A stretch of 64,000 nucleotides of DNA from Colwellia sp. MB3u-41 (GTDB lineage Bacteria > Pseudomonadota > Gammaproteobacteria > Enterobacterales > Alteromonadaceae): the NCBI RefSeq assembly GCF_014076845.1, contig NZ_JACGUT010000084.1, positions 558,001 through 622,000 of the forward strand. The letters are read 5' to 3'. The notes below the pieces were generated by a model. That model was not told the origin of the DNA. It was given only the letters and a program-made list of their open reading frames with translations, and did no database searches. Below are positions 20,822-31,380 of the stretch, piece by piece. Every line of letters starts with the position of its first letter. Position 1 is the first letter of the stretch. Made by a program: the position numbers and the translations under genes.

Positions 20822-21388
20822 CTAATCAAGCTGTACTAAGGGTATATTATTAAGATCCCATTGCCAGTTTTGTGGCGTTTTAGCAATAGGTATCATTACT
20901 ATGCAATCAACTGGGCAAGGTTCAACACATAAATCACAGCCGGTACATTCATCGGCTATTATGGTGTGCATTTGTTTGGTTGTTCCTAAAATTGCGTCAA
21001 CAGGGCAGGCTTGGATGCATTTTGTGCAGCCGATACAATCTTCTTCAATAATGAACGCAACTTTAGGAGAGTTATCTGTATCATGGCTTTCATCTAATGG
21101 TGGTGGTTCAACTCCCATCAAATCGGCAATTTTTTTGATAGTGTCTTCACCACCAGGAGCACATTTATTTATTGCTTCACCATTTGCTACTGCTTCTGCA
21201 TAAGGTTTACAACCAGGGTATCCACATTGACCACATTGTGTTTGCGGTAATATAGCGTCAACTTGTTCGGCAAGAGGATCTCCTTCGACATGGAATTTTA
21301 CCGAGGCAAAACCGAGGATAGCACCAAAGACTAATGCCATACAGCCAAGGACTAATATGGCCAAAAGAGTGGTCACTAGTACGCTCAT
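20822..21388 (-). CDS. rsxB: Rnf/Rsx electron transport complex subunit B (ferredoxin-like)
   Basis: An iron-sulfur subunit of 188 residues: one N-terminal membrane helix, then an Fe-S domain ([16 protein letters not shown] ... CAPGG), then two ferredoxin [4Fe-4S] motifs ([15 protein letters not shown] and [15 protein letters not shown]). It accepts electrons from ferredoxin-side chemistry in the complex. Its start overlaps the rsxA stop by one base. Confidence 0.96.
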   Translation of the reverse strand: MSVLVTTLLAILVLGCMALVFGAILGFASVKFHVEGDPLAEQVDAILPQTQCGQCGYPGCKPYAEAVANGEAINKCAPGGEDTIKKIADLMGVEPPPLDESHDTDNSPKVAFIIEEDCIGCTKCIQACPVDAILGTTKQMHTIIADECTGCDLCVEPCPVDCIVMIPIAKTPQNWQWDLNNIPLVQLD

Positions 21389-21969
21389 TATAACTTCACC
21401 AATCCAGTAAAACCCATAAAGGCAAGCGACATTAAGCCCGCGGTTATCATCGCAATAGCAGAACCTTTAAAAGGTTTAGGGATATCTGCATTAGCCAGTT
21501 TTTCGCGCATGGCTGAAAACATAATAAGAACAAGAGAAAACCCTACAGCGGCACCAAAACCATAAACGATTGATTCAAGAAAGTTATGTTGCTCATATAT
21601 ATTTAATAAGGCGACACCTAATACTGCGCAATTAGTCGTAATGAGTGGCAAGAAGATACCCAGTAAACGGTATAAGTTGGCACTGGTTTTATGTACGACC
21701 ATTTCGGTAAATTGAACAACCACGGCAATGACTAATATAAACATCATTGTCGTTAAATATTCTAGACCCAAGGGGGCTAAAATATAGGTGTTAACGATGT
21801 AACTGAGCAACGAAGCAATAGTCATTACAAAGGTGGTGGCAAATGACATACCGATAGCAGTTTCAGTACGAGAAGACACACCCATAAATGGGCATAAACC
21901 TAGGAACTTTACGAGTACAAAGTTATTGACTAATACTGTGCTAACTAACAGCAGTAGATAATCTGTCAT
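21388..21969 (-). CDS. rsxA: Rnf/Rsx electron transport complex subunit A
   Basis: A 193-residue membrane subunit with six helices and the conserved [11 protein letters not shown] and [12 protein letters not shown] segments shared with RsxE. First gene of the operon. In E. coli the complex keeps the SoxR sensor reduced; in other bacteria the Rnf complex couples ferredoxin/NAD redox chemistry to ion pumping. Which role applies here cannot be read from this window (no soxR seen). Confidence 0.96.
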   Translation of the reverse strand: MTDYLLLLVSTVLVNNFVLVKFLGLCPFMGVSSRTETAIGMSFATTFVMTIASLLSYIVNTYILAPLGLEYLTTMMFILVIAVVVQFTEMVVHKTSANLYRLLGIFLPLITTNCAVLGVALLNIYEQHNFLESIVYGFGAAVGFSLVLIMFSAMREKLANADIPKPFKGSAIAMITAGLMSLAFMGFTGLVKL

Positions 21970-22050
21970 TTGAGAATTAATTTTATGAGATAATTCGCAC
22001 TATTATCCGACTTTATTCATCAGATGACAACCGCTCAATGGCTTAATTTT

Positions 22051-22066
22051 TGTTGCATATGCAACA
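22051..22066. promoter_or_regulatory. Perfect 16-bp palindrome upstream of rsxA
   Basis: TGTTGCATATGCAACA is a perfect inverted repeat 82-97 bases upstream of the rsxA start. It adjoins a second small stem (ACACC...GGTGT, 22064-22080). It lacks a T tract on either strand, so an operator is more likely than a terminator. The binding protein is unknown. Confidence 0.45.
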
Positions 22067-22125
22067 CCTTGTTATGGTGTAAGGACAATTTTACTAAAGA
22101 TTATTAATATTTTAGCTTTTTTAGA

Positions 22126-23994
22126 TTAAAGAACATCAGGTTTTCCTAAATAAAAACCTTGGCAACCATCAATGAATAACTTTTCTAAAGTAAACTTTTC
22201 TTCTTGACTTTCAACACTTTCAGCTAAAACTGTTATGCTAAGTCTATGTGCAAGGTCAACCATCAATCGGATGAAATATTGATTGTTCTTATCATCATCG
22301 ATATCACGTGTGTAGGAGCTATCCATTTTAATAAAATCAGGTTTAAGATCACGAAAAAACTTAAATGAGGTTAATCCAACACCAAAACGTTCAACAGTAA
22401 TGCGTGAGCCGACACGGTGAATCATATCGATAAAGCGTTTACTGGTTTTGATGTTTTGTTGCAGGCCATATTCAGTAATTTCAAAAATTAATTTCGACGC
22501 AATTGTTGCCTCTTTTAATAAACGACGTTCCAACCAAATTAAAAAATGTTCATCATGAATACTTCGAGCACTGATATTGATACCAAAAAACTGCTCATGT
22601 AAGTTTTTTACTTTAATTTCATTGATGACTTTTTCGATAATCATTTTGTCTACAGCAACCATTTTATCGAGCTTTTCCGCCATAGCGATAAAAGAGGCGG
22701 TAGGGAGCACTTCACCACTTGAATTTAAAAACCGAGCAAGAATTTCGCCATAAACTTTATTGTTACGACTATTGGGTTTTATCTGCTGAACAAGTAATTT
22801 TAGGCGTTGATTTTCTAAGACACTCTCTATTTCTTGACGCCAGTTCTGGTTACCATAATTAGCACTCGCGCTCTGTAAAATATCTGTGTTACTTTGTGAA
22901 AACCAGGCGTTTATTTGCTGAGTTTGTGCAATGCTTATACCCGTGTCTGCTAATGCGAGTAATTCACCCAGTGGTTTGTCTTTATCAAAATAAACTAATC
23001 CAGTATAGCCAACTGAATCTAGATCTGATGATTGTTGATAAGCGTTAAACTTACGCGATAATTCATTTGCTGCGTTTTCTGCTTCTTTTAGAGTAATATT
23101 GGGTAAAAGGGTTGCAAAGTCAGAGCTGTTGAGTCGATAAACATTAGCACCGCGATAGGTTGCAGTAACACTTTTGATGATTTCTGCTACTTTACAAATA
23201 TAATGGTCACCTTCATTGTAACCGTGTATTTGATTAATTATTTGCAGTTCAGAGCAACGAGTTATAGCTAAAACGCCAAATTCAACTTGGTTTTCGTCAT
23301 TAGCAAAGAATTGAATAAATCGATTACGGTTCTCTAATTTTGTCAATGGTTCAATATAGGCTTGTTTTTCGAGTGCCGTAGTGTCATCGATATGCGATGA
23401 GATAAGCGCTTCAACCTTTTTTAATCCAGAGGTTAATTCAGGAATATCCATAACTTCATCGTCAGGTTCAAGTTTATTCATCGAGATGACTTGTGCGATG
23501 CCGTGTTTAATTTTTTTATTGACGACAAAAACAAGCTGTTTAGTGTGTTTAACACTTAAAGAGCAAGCAATAAAAATAATAATAAGGCTAACAAGAATGG
23601 ATATAGTCATTATTTTCAACACTAATGTTGCTGAAGTATTGCTATTTACTTGGTAACTGATAGTTGTTTTTAGTTCGCTTGTAAAAACTATTTTTTCAGG
23701 GGAAATTAAAGTGACAAGAATATTTGAACGGGGTGTTTTATGCTCAAATATATCTTTGTTTTCTTTTGTTAATGAGAATAACTGAAAATCAGCTAAATTC
23801 ATCAATTTATTAACGCTTTTAAATTGATCGTTTCTTTCTGAAATATCAACAACAGCGGCAATGGATTTTTGTATATCTAACTGTCTGCTCGACAGAGCAG
23901 AAGAGAAAATATAGCTCACGATTACAGCGATAAGAATATTAAAAAAAATCCCTAAAAGGACATTGCGAATTAATAATTGAAAATAGCTATACAT
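22126..23994 (-). CDS. csrD: CsrD-like protein with degenerate GGDEF and EAL domains
   Basis: A 622-residue membrane protein: helix at 10-32, periplasmic segment, second helix around 125-147, then GGDEF-like and EAL-like domains. The GGDEF site reads NSSDF and the EAL motif reads EIL. The loop usually DDFG reads ERFG, so two metal-binding aspartates are gone, and catalysis of c-di-GMP synthesis or breakdown is unlikely. Length, architecture and double degeneration match CsrD, which directs RNase E to the CsrB/CsrC small RNAs. The family call is inference; another catalytically dead GGDEF/EAL receptor (LapD-type) is the main alternative. Confidence 0.65.
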   Translation of the reverse strand: MYSYFQLLIRNVLLGIFFNILIAVIVSYIFSSALSSRQLDIQKSIAAVVDISERNDQFKSVNKLMNLADFQLFSLTKENKDIFEHKTPRSNILVTLISPEKIVFTSELKTTISYQVNSNTSATLVLKIMTISILVSLIIIFIACSLSVKHTKQLVFVVNKKIKHGIAQVISMNKLEPDDEVMDIPELTSGLKKVEALISSHIDDTTALEKQAYIEPLTKLENRNRFIQFFANDENQVEFGVLAITRCSELQIINQIHGYNEGDHYICKVAEIIKSVTATYRGANVYRLNSSDFATLLPNITLKEAENAANELSRKFNAYQQSSDLDSVGYTGLVYFDKDKPLGELLALADTGISIAQTQQINAWFSQSNTDILQSASANYGNQNWRQEIESVLENQRLKLLVQQIKPNSRNNKVYGEILARFLNSSGEVLPTASFIAMAEKLDKMVAVDKMIIEKVINEIKVKNLHEQFFGINISARSIHDEHFLIWLERRLLKEATIASKLIFEITEYGLQQNIKTSKRFIDMIHRVGSRITVERFGVGLTSFKFFRDLKPDFIKMDSSYTRDIDDDKNNQYFIRLMVDLAHRLSITVLAESVESQEEKFTLEKLFIDGCQGFYLGKPDVL

Positions 23995-24350
23995 AATATG
24001 TCGATTTACTGCAAAGATTAGACTTACTTAATTTATAGCATGCTTGATAAAAAATTACTAACTAGCTGTTATTTAGAGTGATATATTATATTAAGAGCAA
24101 TGCCCCACATAAGTTGAGCTTTTATTGCTTATAGTATGAATTAGGCTTGCGATTCGCTGGTAGGCGCTATATAATTAGCTTAGCTTAAATACAACAATAT
24201 TTCACTGAAATTCATTTTTTAGTTCCTTACGCTTGAAGTAAAGTTAAAAGTGCTTAAAGCAAAACTTTAAAATAATTTTATATTGTTGTATCGATTTAAC
24301 GGCTTAGTTTATAAGTCACTAGGTTAAATCAACATCGTGGGTCAGTGTAA

Positions 24351-24375
24351 TAAGCCCCGCGTAATGGGGCTTTTT
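24351..24375 (+). terminator. Terminator-like hairpin, orphan, upstream of rimP
   Basis: AAGCCCC-GCGTAAT-GGGGCTTTTT: a GC-rich stem followed by five Ts. No coding gene lies directly upstream on this strand, so it may end a small RNA or attenuate the rimP-nusA transcript. Confidence 0.75.
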
Positions 24376-24417
24376 CGTATCTGGAACCTTTTCAGCACGA
24401 TAAGTTTTAAGAATTGC

Positions 24418-24437
24418 TGGGCTATAAGCCCTTTTTT
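24418..24437 (+). terminator. Second terminator-like hairpin upstream of rimP
   Basis: GGGCT-ATA-AGCCC followed by TTTTTTT, about 55 bases before the rimP start. The stem is short (5 bp), so termination may be partial. Confidence 0.55.
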
Positions 24438-24492
24438 TGTATCTGAATGTTGATACAGAAAGATAAAGTAAGATTTTATTTGGAGAAAATGA

Positions 24493-24960
24493 TTGGCTAA
24501 GTTTGAACATAAATTAACAGACATGTTACGTCCTGCTGTTGAAGAAGTTGGCAAGGAATTATTAGGTATTGAATATATCAGTGCAGGTAATAATTCAGTA
24601 TTACGTTTATTTATCGACCATGAGAATGGTATTGATGTTGATGACTGCGCAGAAGTTAGCCGTCAGGTAGGAGCTATTCTTGACGTAGAAGATCCTATCA
24701 GCAGTGAGTTTAATTTAGAAGTATCATCGCCAGGTTTAGACCGACCTTTATTCGATAAACCCCACTATGAAGCAGTGATTGGTGAAATTATCGAAGTGAA
24801 ATTGTCTATACCATTAAATGGTCGTCGTAAATTTAAAGGGCGTTTAGTTGCCGTTGAAAATGACACGTTAATTGTAACGGTTGATGGCGAAGACTATGAT
24901 TTAGTGCTCGGTAATATAGTTAAGGCTAATTTGGTTTTTAACCATAATAAAAAGACTTAA
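24493..24960 (+). CDS. rimP: Ribosome maturation factor RimP
   Basis: Needed for 30S subunit maturation. Conserved segments: EYISAGNNSVLRLFIDHENGIDVDDCAEVSRQVGAILDVEDPI and LEVSSPGLDRPLF (each only a small part of the 155-residue protein). The only sensible start is TTG at 24493, with GGAGA at 24482-24486 as ribosome site; no ATG or GTG fits in frame. A tiny out-of-frame ORF (ATG ATT GGC TAA, 24489-24500) overlaps this start. It is the first gene of the rimP-nusA-infB cluster. Confidence 0.95.
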   Translation: MAKFEHKLTDMLRPAVEEVGKELLGIEYISAGNNSVLRLFIDHENGIDVDDCAEVSRQVGAILDVEDPISSEFNLEVSSPGLDRPLFDKPHYEAVIGEIIEVKLSIPLNGRRKFKGRLVAVENDTLIVTVDGEDYDLVLGNIVKANLVFNHNKKT

Positions 24961-25061
24961 TCAAAAAATCATAATAATAAAATAAAAAATACGTAGTTGT
25001 TCAATTTTGTACCATAAACACAAGTTGGACTGTTCAGAAACGATTAAAAAGGCTAAGTAGC

Positions 25062-26555
25062 ATGAGTAAGGAAATATTACTGGTTGTAGATGCCGTATCT
25101 AACGAAAAAGCATTACCACGTGAAAGTATTTTTGAAGCAATGGAAACTGCTTTAGAGACAGCAACAAAGAAAAAATATGAAGGCGACATTATTGTTCGTG
25201 TTGCTATTGACCGCACTAATGGTGAATTTGATACATTCCGACGTTGGTTAGTTGTTGCTGATGACGCAGTAGCAGAAAACCCGTTTGCAGAAATGAGCCT
25301 GTCAGCAGCACAATACGATAATGAAGAGTTACAGCTTGGTGATTACATTGAAGATCAAATTGAATCAGTTAAATTTGACCGTGTAACTACGCAAACAGCG
25401 AAGCAAGTTATTGTACAAAAAATTCGTGAAGCAGAACGTGCACTTATCGTCGAAGCTTACCAAGAACAAATCGGTGAGTTAGTTACGGGTGTTGTTAAGA
25501 AAGCGAGTCGCGATAGTATTATCATTGATTTAGGTAATAACGCAGAAGCTGTTATTTATCGTGATGATATGTTGCCTCGTGAAACATTCCGTCCAGGTGA
25601 CCGTATTCGTGGTTTGTTATACGAGATAAAGACAGAAACACGTGGCGCACAATTATTAGTGACTCGTTCTAAACCAGAAATGTTGATTGAGCTTTTCCGT
25701 GTAGAAGTACCGGAAATTGGCGAAGAAATGTTAGAAATAAAAGGTGCTGCTCGCGATCCTGGTTCACGTGCCAAAATTTCAGTTAAGTCAAACGACAAAC
25801 GTATCGACCCAGTCGGCGCTTGTGTCGGTATGCGTGGTTCACGTGTTCAAGCTGTATCGACTGAACTTGGTGGTGAACGTGTGGATATCGTTTTATATGA
25901 CGATAATTCAGCACAGTACGTAATCAACGCAATGGCTCCAGCTGAAGTTGCATCAATTATTGTTGATGAAGACAAAGGCACTATGGATATCGCTGTTGAA
26001 GAAGGCAATTTAGCGATGGCTATCGGCCGTAGTGGTCAAAATATCCGTTTGGCTAGCCAATTGACTGGCTGGGAACTGAACGTAATGACTGTTGCTGATA
26101 TGAACGAAAAACATCAAGCTGAAAATGATAAAGTTATTTCTTTATTCACAGATAACTTAGATATCGATGACGACTTTGCTAATTTATTAGCAGAAGAAGG
26201 TTTTGCTACGTTAGAAGAAATTGCTTACGTACCAGCCGCTGAAATGCTAGAAATTGATGGCATGGACGAAGAAATTGTAGACGCGCTTCGCGAACGAGCA
26301 AAAGCGGCATTAACGACACGAGCATTAGCAAGTGAAGAATCTCTTGAAAATGCTGAACCAGCCGCTGATTTATTAGCATTAGATGGTTTAGAACGTCATT
26401 TAGCTTTTGTATTAGCGAGTCGTGGTGTCATTACCCTTGAAGATTTAGCTGAACAAGGCGTAGACGAAATTGCCGATATTGAAGAATTAGATGAAACCAA
26501 AGCGGGCGAGTTAATTATGGCTGCGCGTAATATTTGTTGGTTTAACGAAGAATAA
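25062..26555 (+). CDS. nusA: Transcription termination/antitermination protein NusA
   Basis: Binds RNA polymerase and modulates pausing, termination and antitermination. Domain order is standard: N-terminal RNAP-binding domain, S1 domain ([20 protein letters not shown], around 135), KH1 and KH2 ([31 protein letters not shown]). Two acidic C-terminal helix-hairpin-helix repeats end with NICWFNEE, as in enteric NusA. It has 497 residues, the usual length for this group, and sits 101 bases after rimP. Confidence 0.97.
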   Translation: MSKEILLVVDAVSNEKALPRESIFEAMETALETATKKKYEGDIIVRVAIDRTNGEFDTFRRWLVVADDAVAENPFAEMSLSAAQYDNEELQLGDYIEDQIESVKFDRVTTQTAKQVIVQKIREAERALIVEAYQEQIGELVTGVVKKASRDSIIIDLGNNAEAVIYRDDMLPRETFRPGDRIRGLLYEIKTETRGAQLLVTRSKPEMLIELFRVEVPEIGEEMLEIKGAARDPGSRAKISVKSNDKRIDPVGACVGMRGSRVQAVSTELGGERVDIVLYDDNSAQYVINAMAPAEVASIIVDEDKGTMDIAVEEGNLAMAIGRSGQNIRLASQLTGWELNVMTVADMNEKHQAENDKVISLFTDNLDIDDDFANLLAEEGFATLEEIAYVPAAEMLEIDGMDEEIVDALRERAKAALTTRALASEESLENAEPAADLLALDGLERHLAFVLASRGVITLEDLAEQGVDEIADIEELDETKAGELIMAARNICWFNEE

Positions 26556-26575
26556 TTCCCGGGAGAATATAGTAG

Positions 26576-29239
26576 ATGTCAAACACAACTGTAGCAGAAC
26601 TTGCTCAAGAAATTGGTACACCGGTGGACCGCTTAGTTAGCCAATTGGCTGATTCTGGCGTGAACAAATCCGCAACTGATTCTGTATCACAAGATGAAAA
26701 AGAAGCATTGTTAGATCACTTGAAAAAGCAACATGGTGACGACTCAACAGCCGGACCACTAAAGATGACGCTTAATCGTAAATCTAAATCAACGTTAACG
26801 ATGGGACATGGCAGTAAAGCTAAGTCGGTTAATGTAGAAGTACGTAAAAAGCGCACTTATGTTAAACGTAGCGAAGTTGAAGAGCAACAACAGGCAGAAG
26901 CAGAAGCTCAAGCCAATGCTGAAGCTGAAATTGCTGCTCAAGCAGTAGCAGAAGCAAAAGCAATTGCTGATGCTAAAGAAGCTGAAAATGGCAAGGCAGT
27001 CGCTGCAGCAAAAGCAGAAGCCGAAGCTGAACGTAAAGCTCAAGCAAAAGCCGAGGCGGATGCTAAAGCTAAACAAGTTGCCGCAGCAAAAGCAAAAAAT
27101 GCTGAAGAAGCGCCAGTAAAAGTTGCAGAAAGCGATGAAGCTAAAAAAATTCGTCTTGCTCAAGAAGCTGAAACAAAAGCTAAGCTTGAAGAAGAAGCTA
27201 AAGAAGCTACTGCCGCAGCTAAGAAGCTAGCAGAAGAAAATGAAGCACGCTGGAAAGAGCAAGAAGCTGAACGTAAAGCTAAAGAGAAGGAAGTTGTACA
27301 TTTAACTTCTTCTAAGTACGCGCAAGAAGCTGAAGACAAAAGTGACTCAGCTGATGAAAGTGGTCGTCGCCGTAAGAAGAAAAAAGCACCTGCTGCTCGT
27401 GGCCGTAATAACGGACGTGGCAAAGGTAAAACGTTATCTTCACCTGAAAGTTTAAAGCATGGTTTTACAAAACCTGTTGAAACTAAAGTACAAGATATTC
27501 GTATTGGCGAAACGATTTCAGTAGCAGAGCTTGCCAACAAAATGGCAAAGAAAGGTGCTGAAGTTGTTAAAGCTATGTTTAAATTGGGTGCAATGGCAAC
27601 CATTAACCAAGTAATTGACCAAGAAACCGCAGCACTTGTTGCAGAAGATATGGGCTTTGACGTTGTACTTGTTAAAGAAAATGCTTTGGAAGAAGCCGTA
27701 CTTGCTGATCGTAGCCATACCGGTGAAGAAATTACTCGTGCACCTGTTGTTACTATTATGGGGCATGTTGATCATGGTAAAACATCACTACTTGACTATA
27801 TTCGTAAAGCGAAGGTAGCAGACGGTGAAGCTGGTGGTATTACTCAGCATATTGGTGCTTATCACGTAGAAACGGGTCATGGTATGATCACGTTCTTAGA
27901 TACTCCAGGTCATGCTGCCTTTACTGCAATGCGTTCTCGTGGTGCTAAAGCAACTGATATTGTTATCATTGTTGTTGCTGCAGATGATGGTGTTATGCCA
28001 CAGACTGTTGAAGCTATTCAACATGCTAAAGCTTCTGAAGTGCCTATTATCATTGCCGTAAACAAGATGGATAAAGAAGGTGTTGATATCGAACGTGTTA
28101 AGAGTGAGTTATCTCAACACGGTGTTTTATCTGAAGAGTGGGGCGGTGAAGTTCAATTCTGTCATGTTTCAGCTAAAACAGGTTTAGGCATCGACGAATT
28201 ACTTGATTCAATATTACTTCAATCTGAAGTATTAGAATTAACCGCTGTTGTCGACAAAATGGCAAGCGGTGTTGTTATTGAATCTAAATTAGATAAAGGC
28301 CGTGGTCCAGTAGCAACGGTGTTGGTACAAGAAGGTACGTTAAAGCAAGGTGATATCGTACTTTGTGGTTTAGAATATGGCCGTGTTCGTGCAATGCGCG
28401 ATGAAAATGGTAAAGATATTCAATCTGCGGGTCCATCTATTCCTGTTGAGATTATCGGCTTAAGTGGTGTTCCACAATCTGGTGACGAAGCGACTGTTGT
28501 TAAAGATGAAAAGAAAGCACGTGAAGTTGCTTTATTCCGTCAAGGTAAATTCCGTGATGTGAAACTTGCTCGTCAACAAAAAGCTAAACTTGAAAATATG
28601 TTTGCAAGTATGGCTGAAGGCGAAATTTCAGAAGTTAACGTTGTAATTAAGTCAGATGTTCAAGGTTCACTTGAAGCGATTAGTGACTCATTACTTAAGT
28701 TATCTACTGATGAAGTTAAAGTAAGAATCATTGGTTCAGGTGTTGGTGCTATTACTGAAACTGATGCAACGTTAGCGGCGGCTTCTAATGCCATTGTTGT
28801 TGGTTTCAATGTTCGTGCCGATGCATCTGCACGTAAAGTGATTGAATCTGAGAACATCGATTTACGTTACTACAGTGTTATTTATGCATTAATCGATGAA
28901 GTTAAACAAGCCATGAGCGGCATGTTAGCGCCAGAGTTTAGACAAGAAATCATTGGTCTTGCACAAGTACGTGACGTGTTTAAGTCACCTAAAATTGGTG
29001 CGATCGCTGGTTGTATGGTTACTGAAGGTCTTATTAAACGTAGCGCACCCATTCGTGTCTTACGTGACTTGGTTGTTATATACGAAGGTGAACTTGAATC
29101 ACTTCGTCGTTTCAAAGACGATGTGCCAGAAGTTCGTAACGGTACTGAATGTGGTATCGGTGTTAAGAACTACAACGATGTCCGTGTTGGTGACCAAATT
29201 GAAGTATTCGAAACAATAGAAATTAAGCGTACGCTGTAA
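26576..29239 (+). CDS. infB: Translation initiation factor IF-2
   Basis: GTPase that brings initiator tRNA to the 30S subunit. The N-terminal IF2_N module is followed by a long A/E/K-rich charged helix region (about residues 95-260). A second IF2_N-like domain ([19 protein letters not shown]) precedes the GTPase domain with [17 protein letters not shown] and NKMD motifs, then the C-terminal beta-barrels. The length of 887 residues matches IF2-alpha forms. The gene follows nusA by 20 bases with a GGGAG ribosome site. Confidence 0.97.
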   Translation: MSNTTVAELAQEIGTPVDRLVSQLADSGVNKSATDSVSQDEKEALLDHLKKQHGDDSTAGPLKMTLNRKSKSTLTMGHGSKAKSVNVEVRKKRTYVKRSEVEEQQQAEAEAQANAEAEIAAQAVAEAKAIADAKEAENGKAVAAAKAEAEAERKAQAKAEADAKAKQVAAAKAKNAEEAPVKVAESDEAKKIRLAQEAETKAKLEEEAKEATAAAKKLAEENEARWKEQEAERKAKEKEVVHLTSSKYAQEAEDKSDSADESGRRRKKKKAPAARGRNNGRGKGKTLSSPESLKHGFTKPVETKVQDIRIGETISVAELANKMAKKGAEVVKAMFKLGAMATINQVIDQETAALVAEDMGFDVVLVKENALEEAVLADRSHTGEEITRAPVVTIMGHVDHGKTSLLDYIRKAKVADGEAGGITQHIGAYHVETGHGMITFLDTPGHAAFTAMRSRGAKATDIVIIVVAADDGVMPQTVEAIQHAKASEVPIIIAVNKMDKEGVDIERVKSELSQHGVLSEEWGGEVQFCHVSAKTGLGIDELLDSILLQSEVLELTAVVDKMASGVVIESKLDKGRGPVATVLVQEGTLKQGDIVLCGLEYGRVRAMRDENGKDIQSAGPSIPVEIIGLSGVPQSGDEATVVKDEKKAREVALFRQGKFRDVKLARQQKAKLENMFASMAEGEISEVNVVIKSDVQGSLEAISDSLLKLSTDEVKVRIIGSGVGAITETDATLAAASNAIVVGFNVRADASARKVIESENIDLRYYSVIYALIDEVKQAMSGMLAPEFRQEIIGLAQVRDVFKSPKIGAIAGCMVTEGLIKRSAPIRVLRDLVVIYEGELESLRRFKDDVPEVRNGTECGIGVKNYNDVRVGDQIEVFETIEIKRTL

Positions 29240-29328
29240 CACTAAATTTTTGCTAATGGGTTGATTCTATATTTATCTATTAGCGTTAATTCAATGTGAC
29301 ATGTAACTTACTGTTGGTAAAATACTAA

Positions 29329-29352
29329 ATGGGGGCTTTGCCTCCATTTTTG
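29329..29352 (+). terminator. Terminator-like hairpin after infB
   Basis: ATGGGGGC-TTT-GCCTCCAT followed by TTTT; one G-T wobble in the stem. It lies between infB and rbfA and may reduce read-through to downstream genes. Confidence 0.75.
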
Positions 29353-29411
29353 TTCATATATTAAAGGTTATCAGGCAAAGAACCTTGATAACCTCATTAG
29401 GAGAATTTCTT

Positions 29412-29834
29412 ATGGCAAGAGAATTTGCCCGTACCGACCGTGTCGGACAAGAAATACAAAAAGAAATCGCAACGATATTGATGCGCGAAGTTAAAGATCC
29501 TCGTTTGGCGATGACAACAGTTTCAGCTGTGGAATTAACGCGTGACTTAGCTTACGCAAAAATATTTGTTACTTTTTTTACTAACGAAGCGTCAGAAATA
29601 AAAAGCTCTATTGAAGTGTTAAATGATGCAGCTGGCTTTATTCGCTCGTTATTAGCAAAAAAACTACGTGCGCGTATTATGCCGCATTTACGTTTTGTCT
29701 ATGACAGTTCTATGGCTGAAGGTGTACGTATGAGCTCACTCGTTGACGAAGCTGTAGCGAGCGACAAGCACATAGCGGAGAGTTCAGAACGAGACGCTAC
29801 TGCTACTGATGTAAACAATGAAGAAAATTCATAG
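29412..29834 (+). CDS. rbfA: Ribosome-binding factor A
   Basis: Cold-shock-associated 30S maturation factor with a KH-like fold. The protein begins MAREFARTDRVGQEIQKEIATIL and contains LPHLRF-like segment IMPHLRFVYDSS. The ATG at 29412 is chosen because AGGAG (29399-29403) precedes it and it gives the normal N terminus; an upstream in-frame TTG at 29385 would add nine unconserved residues. It is 140 residues long, with an acidic low-complexity end. The next gene starts 12 bases later. Confidence 0.95.
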   Translation: MAREFARTDRVGQEIQKEIATILMREVKDPRLAMTTVSAVELTRDLAYAKIFVTFFTNEASEIKSSIEVLNDAAGFIRSLLAKKLRARIMPHLRFVYDSSMAEGVRMSSLVDEAVASDKHIAESSERDATATDVNNEENS

Positions 29835-29846
29835 GGTATAAGCTAG

Positions 29847-30809
29847 ATGGCTAAACGCAGAAAAGGTCGCCCAATTAATGGGGTGATCCTACTTGATAAA
29901 CCTTATGAAATGTCATCGAACAGTGCTTTGCAAAAAGTTAAGCGACTTTTTTTCGCACAAAAAGCTGGGCATACTGGTGCATTAGATCCCCTTGCAACGG
30001 GAATGCTGCCTATTTGTTTAGGTGAAGCAACTAAGTTTTCACAATTTTTGCTGGATACTGATAAAACTTATCAAGTGACTGCGAAATTAGGTGTCCGCAC
30101 CACAACAAGTGATGCTGATGGCGAAGTTGTTGCAGAAAAACCAGTCAATGTTTCAAGTGAGCAGTTAGCACTCGCGCTTGAATCTTTTTGCGGTACAACA
30201 CAGCAAATTCCTTCCATGTATTCAGCATTAAAATATAAAGGTCAGCCTTTATATAAATATGCCAGAGAAGGTGTTGAAGTACCTCGTGAGTCACGCGACA
30301 TTACGGTTTTTCGTTTAGATTTATTACGCTTTGAAGCTGACGAAGTTGATTTAGATATTCATGTATCCAAAGGGACTTATATTCGTACTATTATCGATGA
30401 TTTAGGTGAATTACTTGGTTGTGGAGCACATGTTGCGAACTTACGTCGTAGCGCTGTAGGTAATTATCCAACAGACAAAATGGTAACACTTGAGCAGTTA
30501 CAATCATTAGTTGAGCAGGCTGAAGAACAAGAGTTATCGGCCAGTGAATTGCTAGACCCATTATTATTACCGATGACGACGGCTTGTGATGGCATTCCTG
30601 AAGTTTTCATTGATGATATGTCAGCGAATTTTTTACGCCACGGTAATCCAGTACAAGCATCAAATATACCCAGTGAAGGCTTAGTGCAAGTTTTTGTCGG
30701 TGATAACATTATTGATGGCGAGTTTATTGGTGTTGGCCATATAGATGACAACGGTTTAGTTGCCCCTAAACGCATTGTAGTTTTAGATGAGTTTTTGAAA
30801 ACACTGTAA
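29847..30809 (+). CDS. truB: tRNA pseudouridine(55) synthase
   Basis: Makes pseudouridine 55 in the T loop of tRNAs. The catalytic aspartate lies in [15 protein letters not shown], and the family motif KGTYIRTI is present. The C-terminal PUA-like region (FLRHGNPVQ...) completes the 320-residue protein, the usual length. It follows rbfA by 12 bases, as in the conserved cluster. Confidence 0.96.
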   Translation: MAKRRKGRPINGVILLDKPYEMSSNSALQKVKRLFFAQKAGHTGALDPLATGMLPICLGEATKFSQFLLDTDKTYQVTAKLGVRTTTSDADGEVVAEKPVNVSSEQLALALESFCGTTQQIPSMYSALKYKGQPLYKYAREGVEVPRESRDITVFRLDLLRFEADEVDLDIHVSKGTYIRTIIDDLGELLGCGAHVANLRRSAVGNYPTDKMVTLEQLQSLVEQAEEQELSASELLDPLLLPMTTACDGIPEVFIDDMSANFLRHGNPVQASNIPSEGLVQVFVGDNIIDGEFIGVGHIDDNGLVAPKRIVVLDEFLKTL

Positions 30810-30924
30810 TTAAGCGACTTTAGGCACTGATAGCTTGGTTGCAATAGCACTTACCTTAAGCATAAATATTTCTACTGAAAATTATTTATACTTAACGGCG
30901 AGTTAATGATATTAAAAATATCGG

Positions 30925-30952
30925 TTGCAATTACACCTTGCGCTGATACAAT
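30925..30952 (+). promoter_or_regulatory. Candidate sigma-70 promoter for rpsO
   Basis: TTGCAA (30925-30930) and TACAAT (30947-30952) are separated by 16 bases. They sit about 90 bases upstream of rpsO, leaving a leader in which S15 autoregulation is known to act in E. coli. Confidence 0.5.
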
Positions 30953-31041
30953 GCGCGCTCTTTTGTCATCTTCGCTGAATTAGTGTTTGGCTGGGTGCGA
31001 ATTTTTAAGTACTTTCGGGTACATAACACTAAGGATTATTT

Positions 31042-31311
31042 ATGTCTTTAAATGCTACAGAAAAAGCTGCAATTGTTGCAGAATATGCTCAAAAAGAAGG
31101 TGACACTGGTTCACCAGAAGTTCAAGTTGCTTTGTTAACTACTCAAATCAACCACTTACAAGGTCACTTCAAAGAGCACATCCATGATCACCATTCACGT
31201 CGTGGTTTATTGCGCATGGTTGCACAACGTCGTAAATTGCTTGATTACTTAAAAGGCAAGAACGTTGAGCGTTACACAACTGTAATCGCTAAACTAGGTC
31301 TACGTCGTTAA
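31042..31311 (+). CDS. rpsO: 30S ribosomal protein S15
   Basis: 89 residues, exactly the family length, with the conserved [24 protein letters not shown] and RRKLLDYLK segments that contact 16S rRNA. It has its own promoter candidate and a strong terminator downstream. The rpsO-pnp order is conserved in gammaproteobacteria. Confidence 0.98.
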   Translation: MSLNATEKAAIVAEYAQKEGDTGSPEVQVALLTTQINHLQGHFKEHIHDHHSRRGLLRMVAQRRKLLDYLKGKNVERYTTVIAKLGLRR

Positions 31312-31350
31312 GATGTAACTTATTTATTATCTTTTCTAAAGATAGTATCG

Positions 31351-31380
31351 AAAAAAGGAGCTAATAAGCTCCTTTTTTTA
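31351..31380 (+). terminator. Intrinsic terminator of rpsO
   Basis: AAAAAAGGAGCT-AATA-AGCTCCTTTTTTT, a strong stem with T tract 40 bases after the rpsO stop. Confidence 0.93.

Larger units (their letters stand above)
23995..24492. other. Non-coding gap upstream of rimP with two terminator-like hairpins
   Basis: About 500 AT-rich bases between the divergent csrD-like gene and rimP. Many gammaproteobacteria have a tRNA gene before rimP; I found no cloverleaf here. Two hairpins with T tracts (24351-24375, 24418-24437) lie in front of rimP although no gene precedes them on this strand. They could end a short unrecognised RNA or act as leader attenuators. Confidence 0.5.

Noticed and set aside
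23995-24350. tRNA gene expected upstream of rimP
   Set aside because: I looked for acceptor-stem pairing, GTTCRA T-loop and CCA-type ends on both strands and found none.
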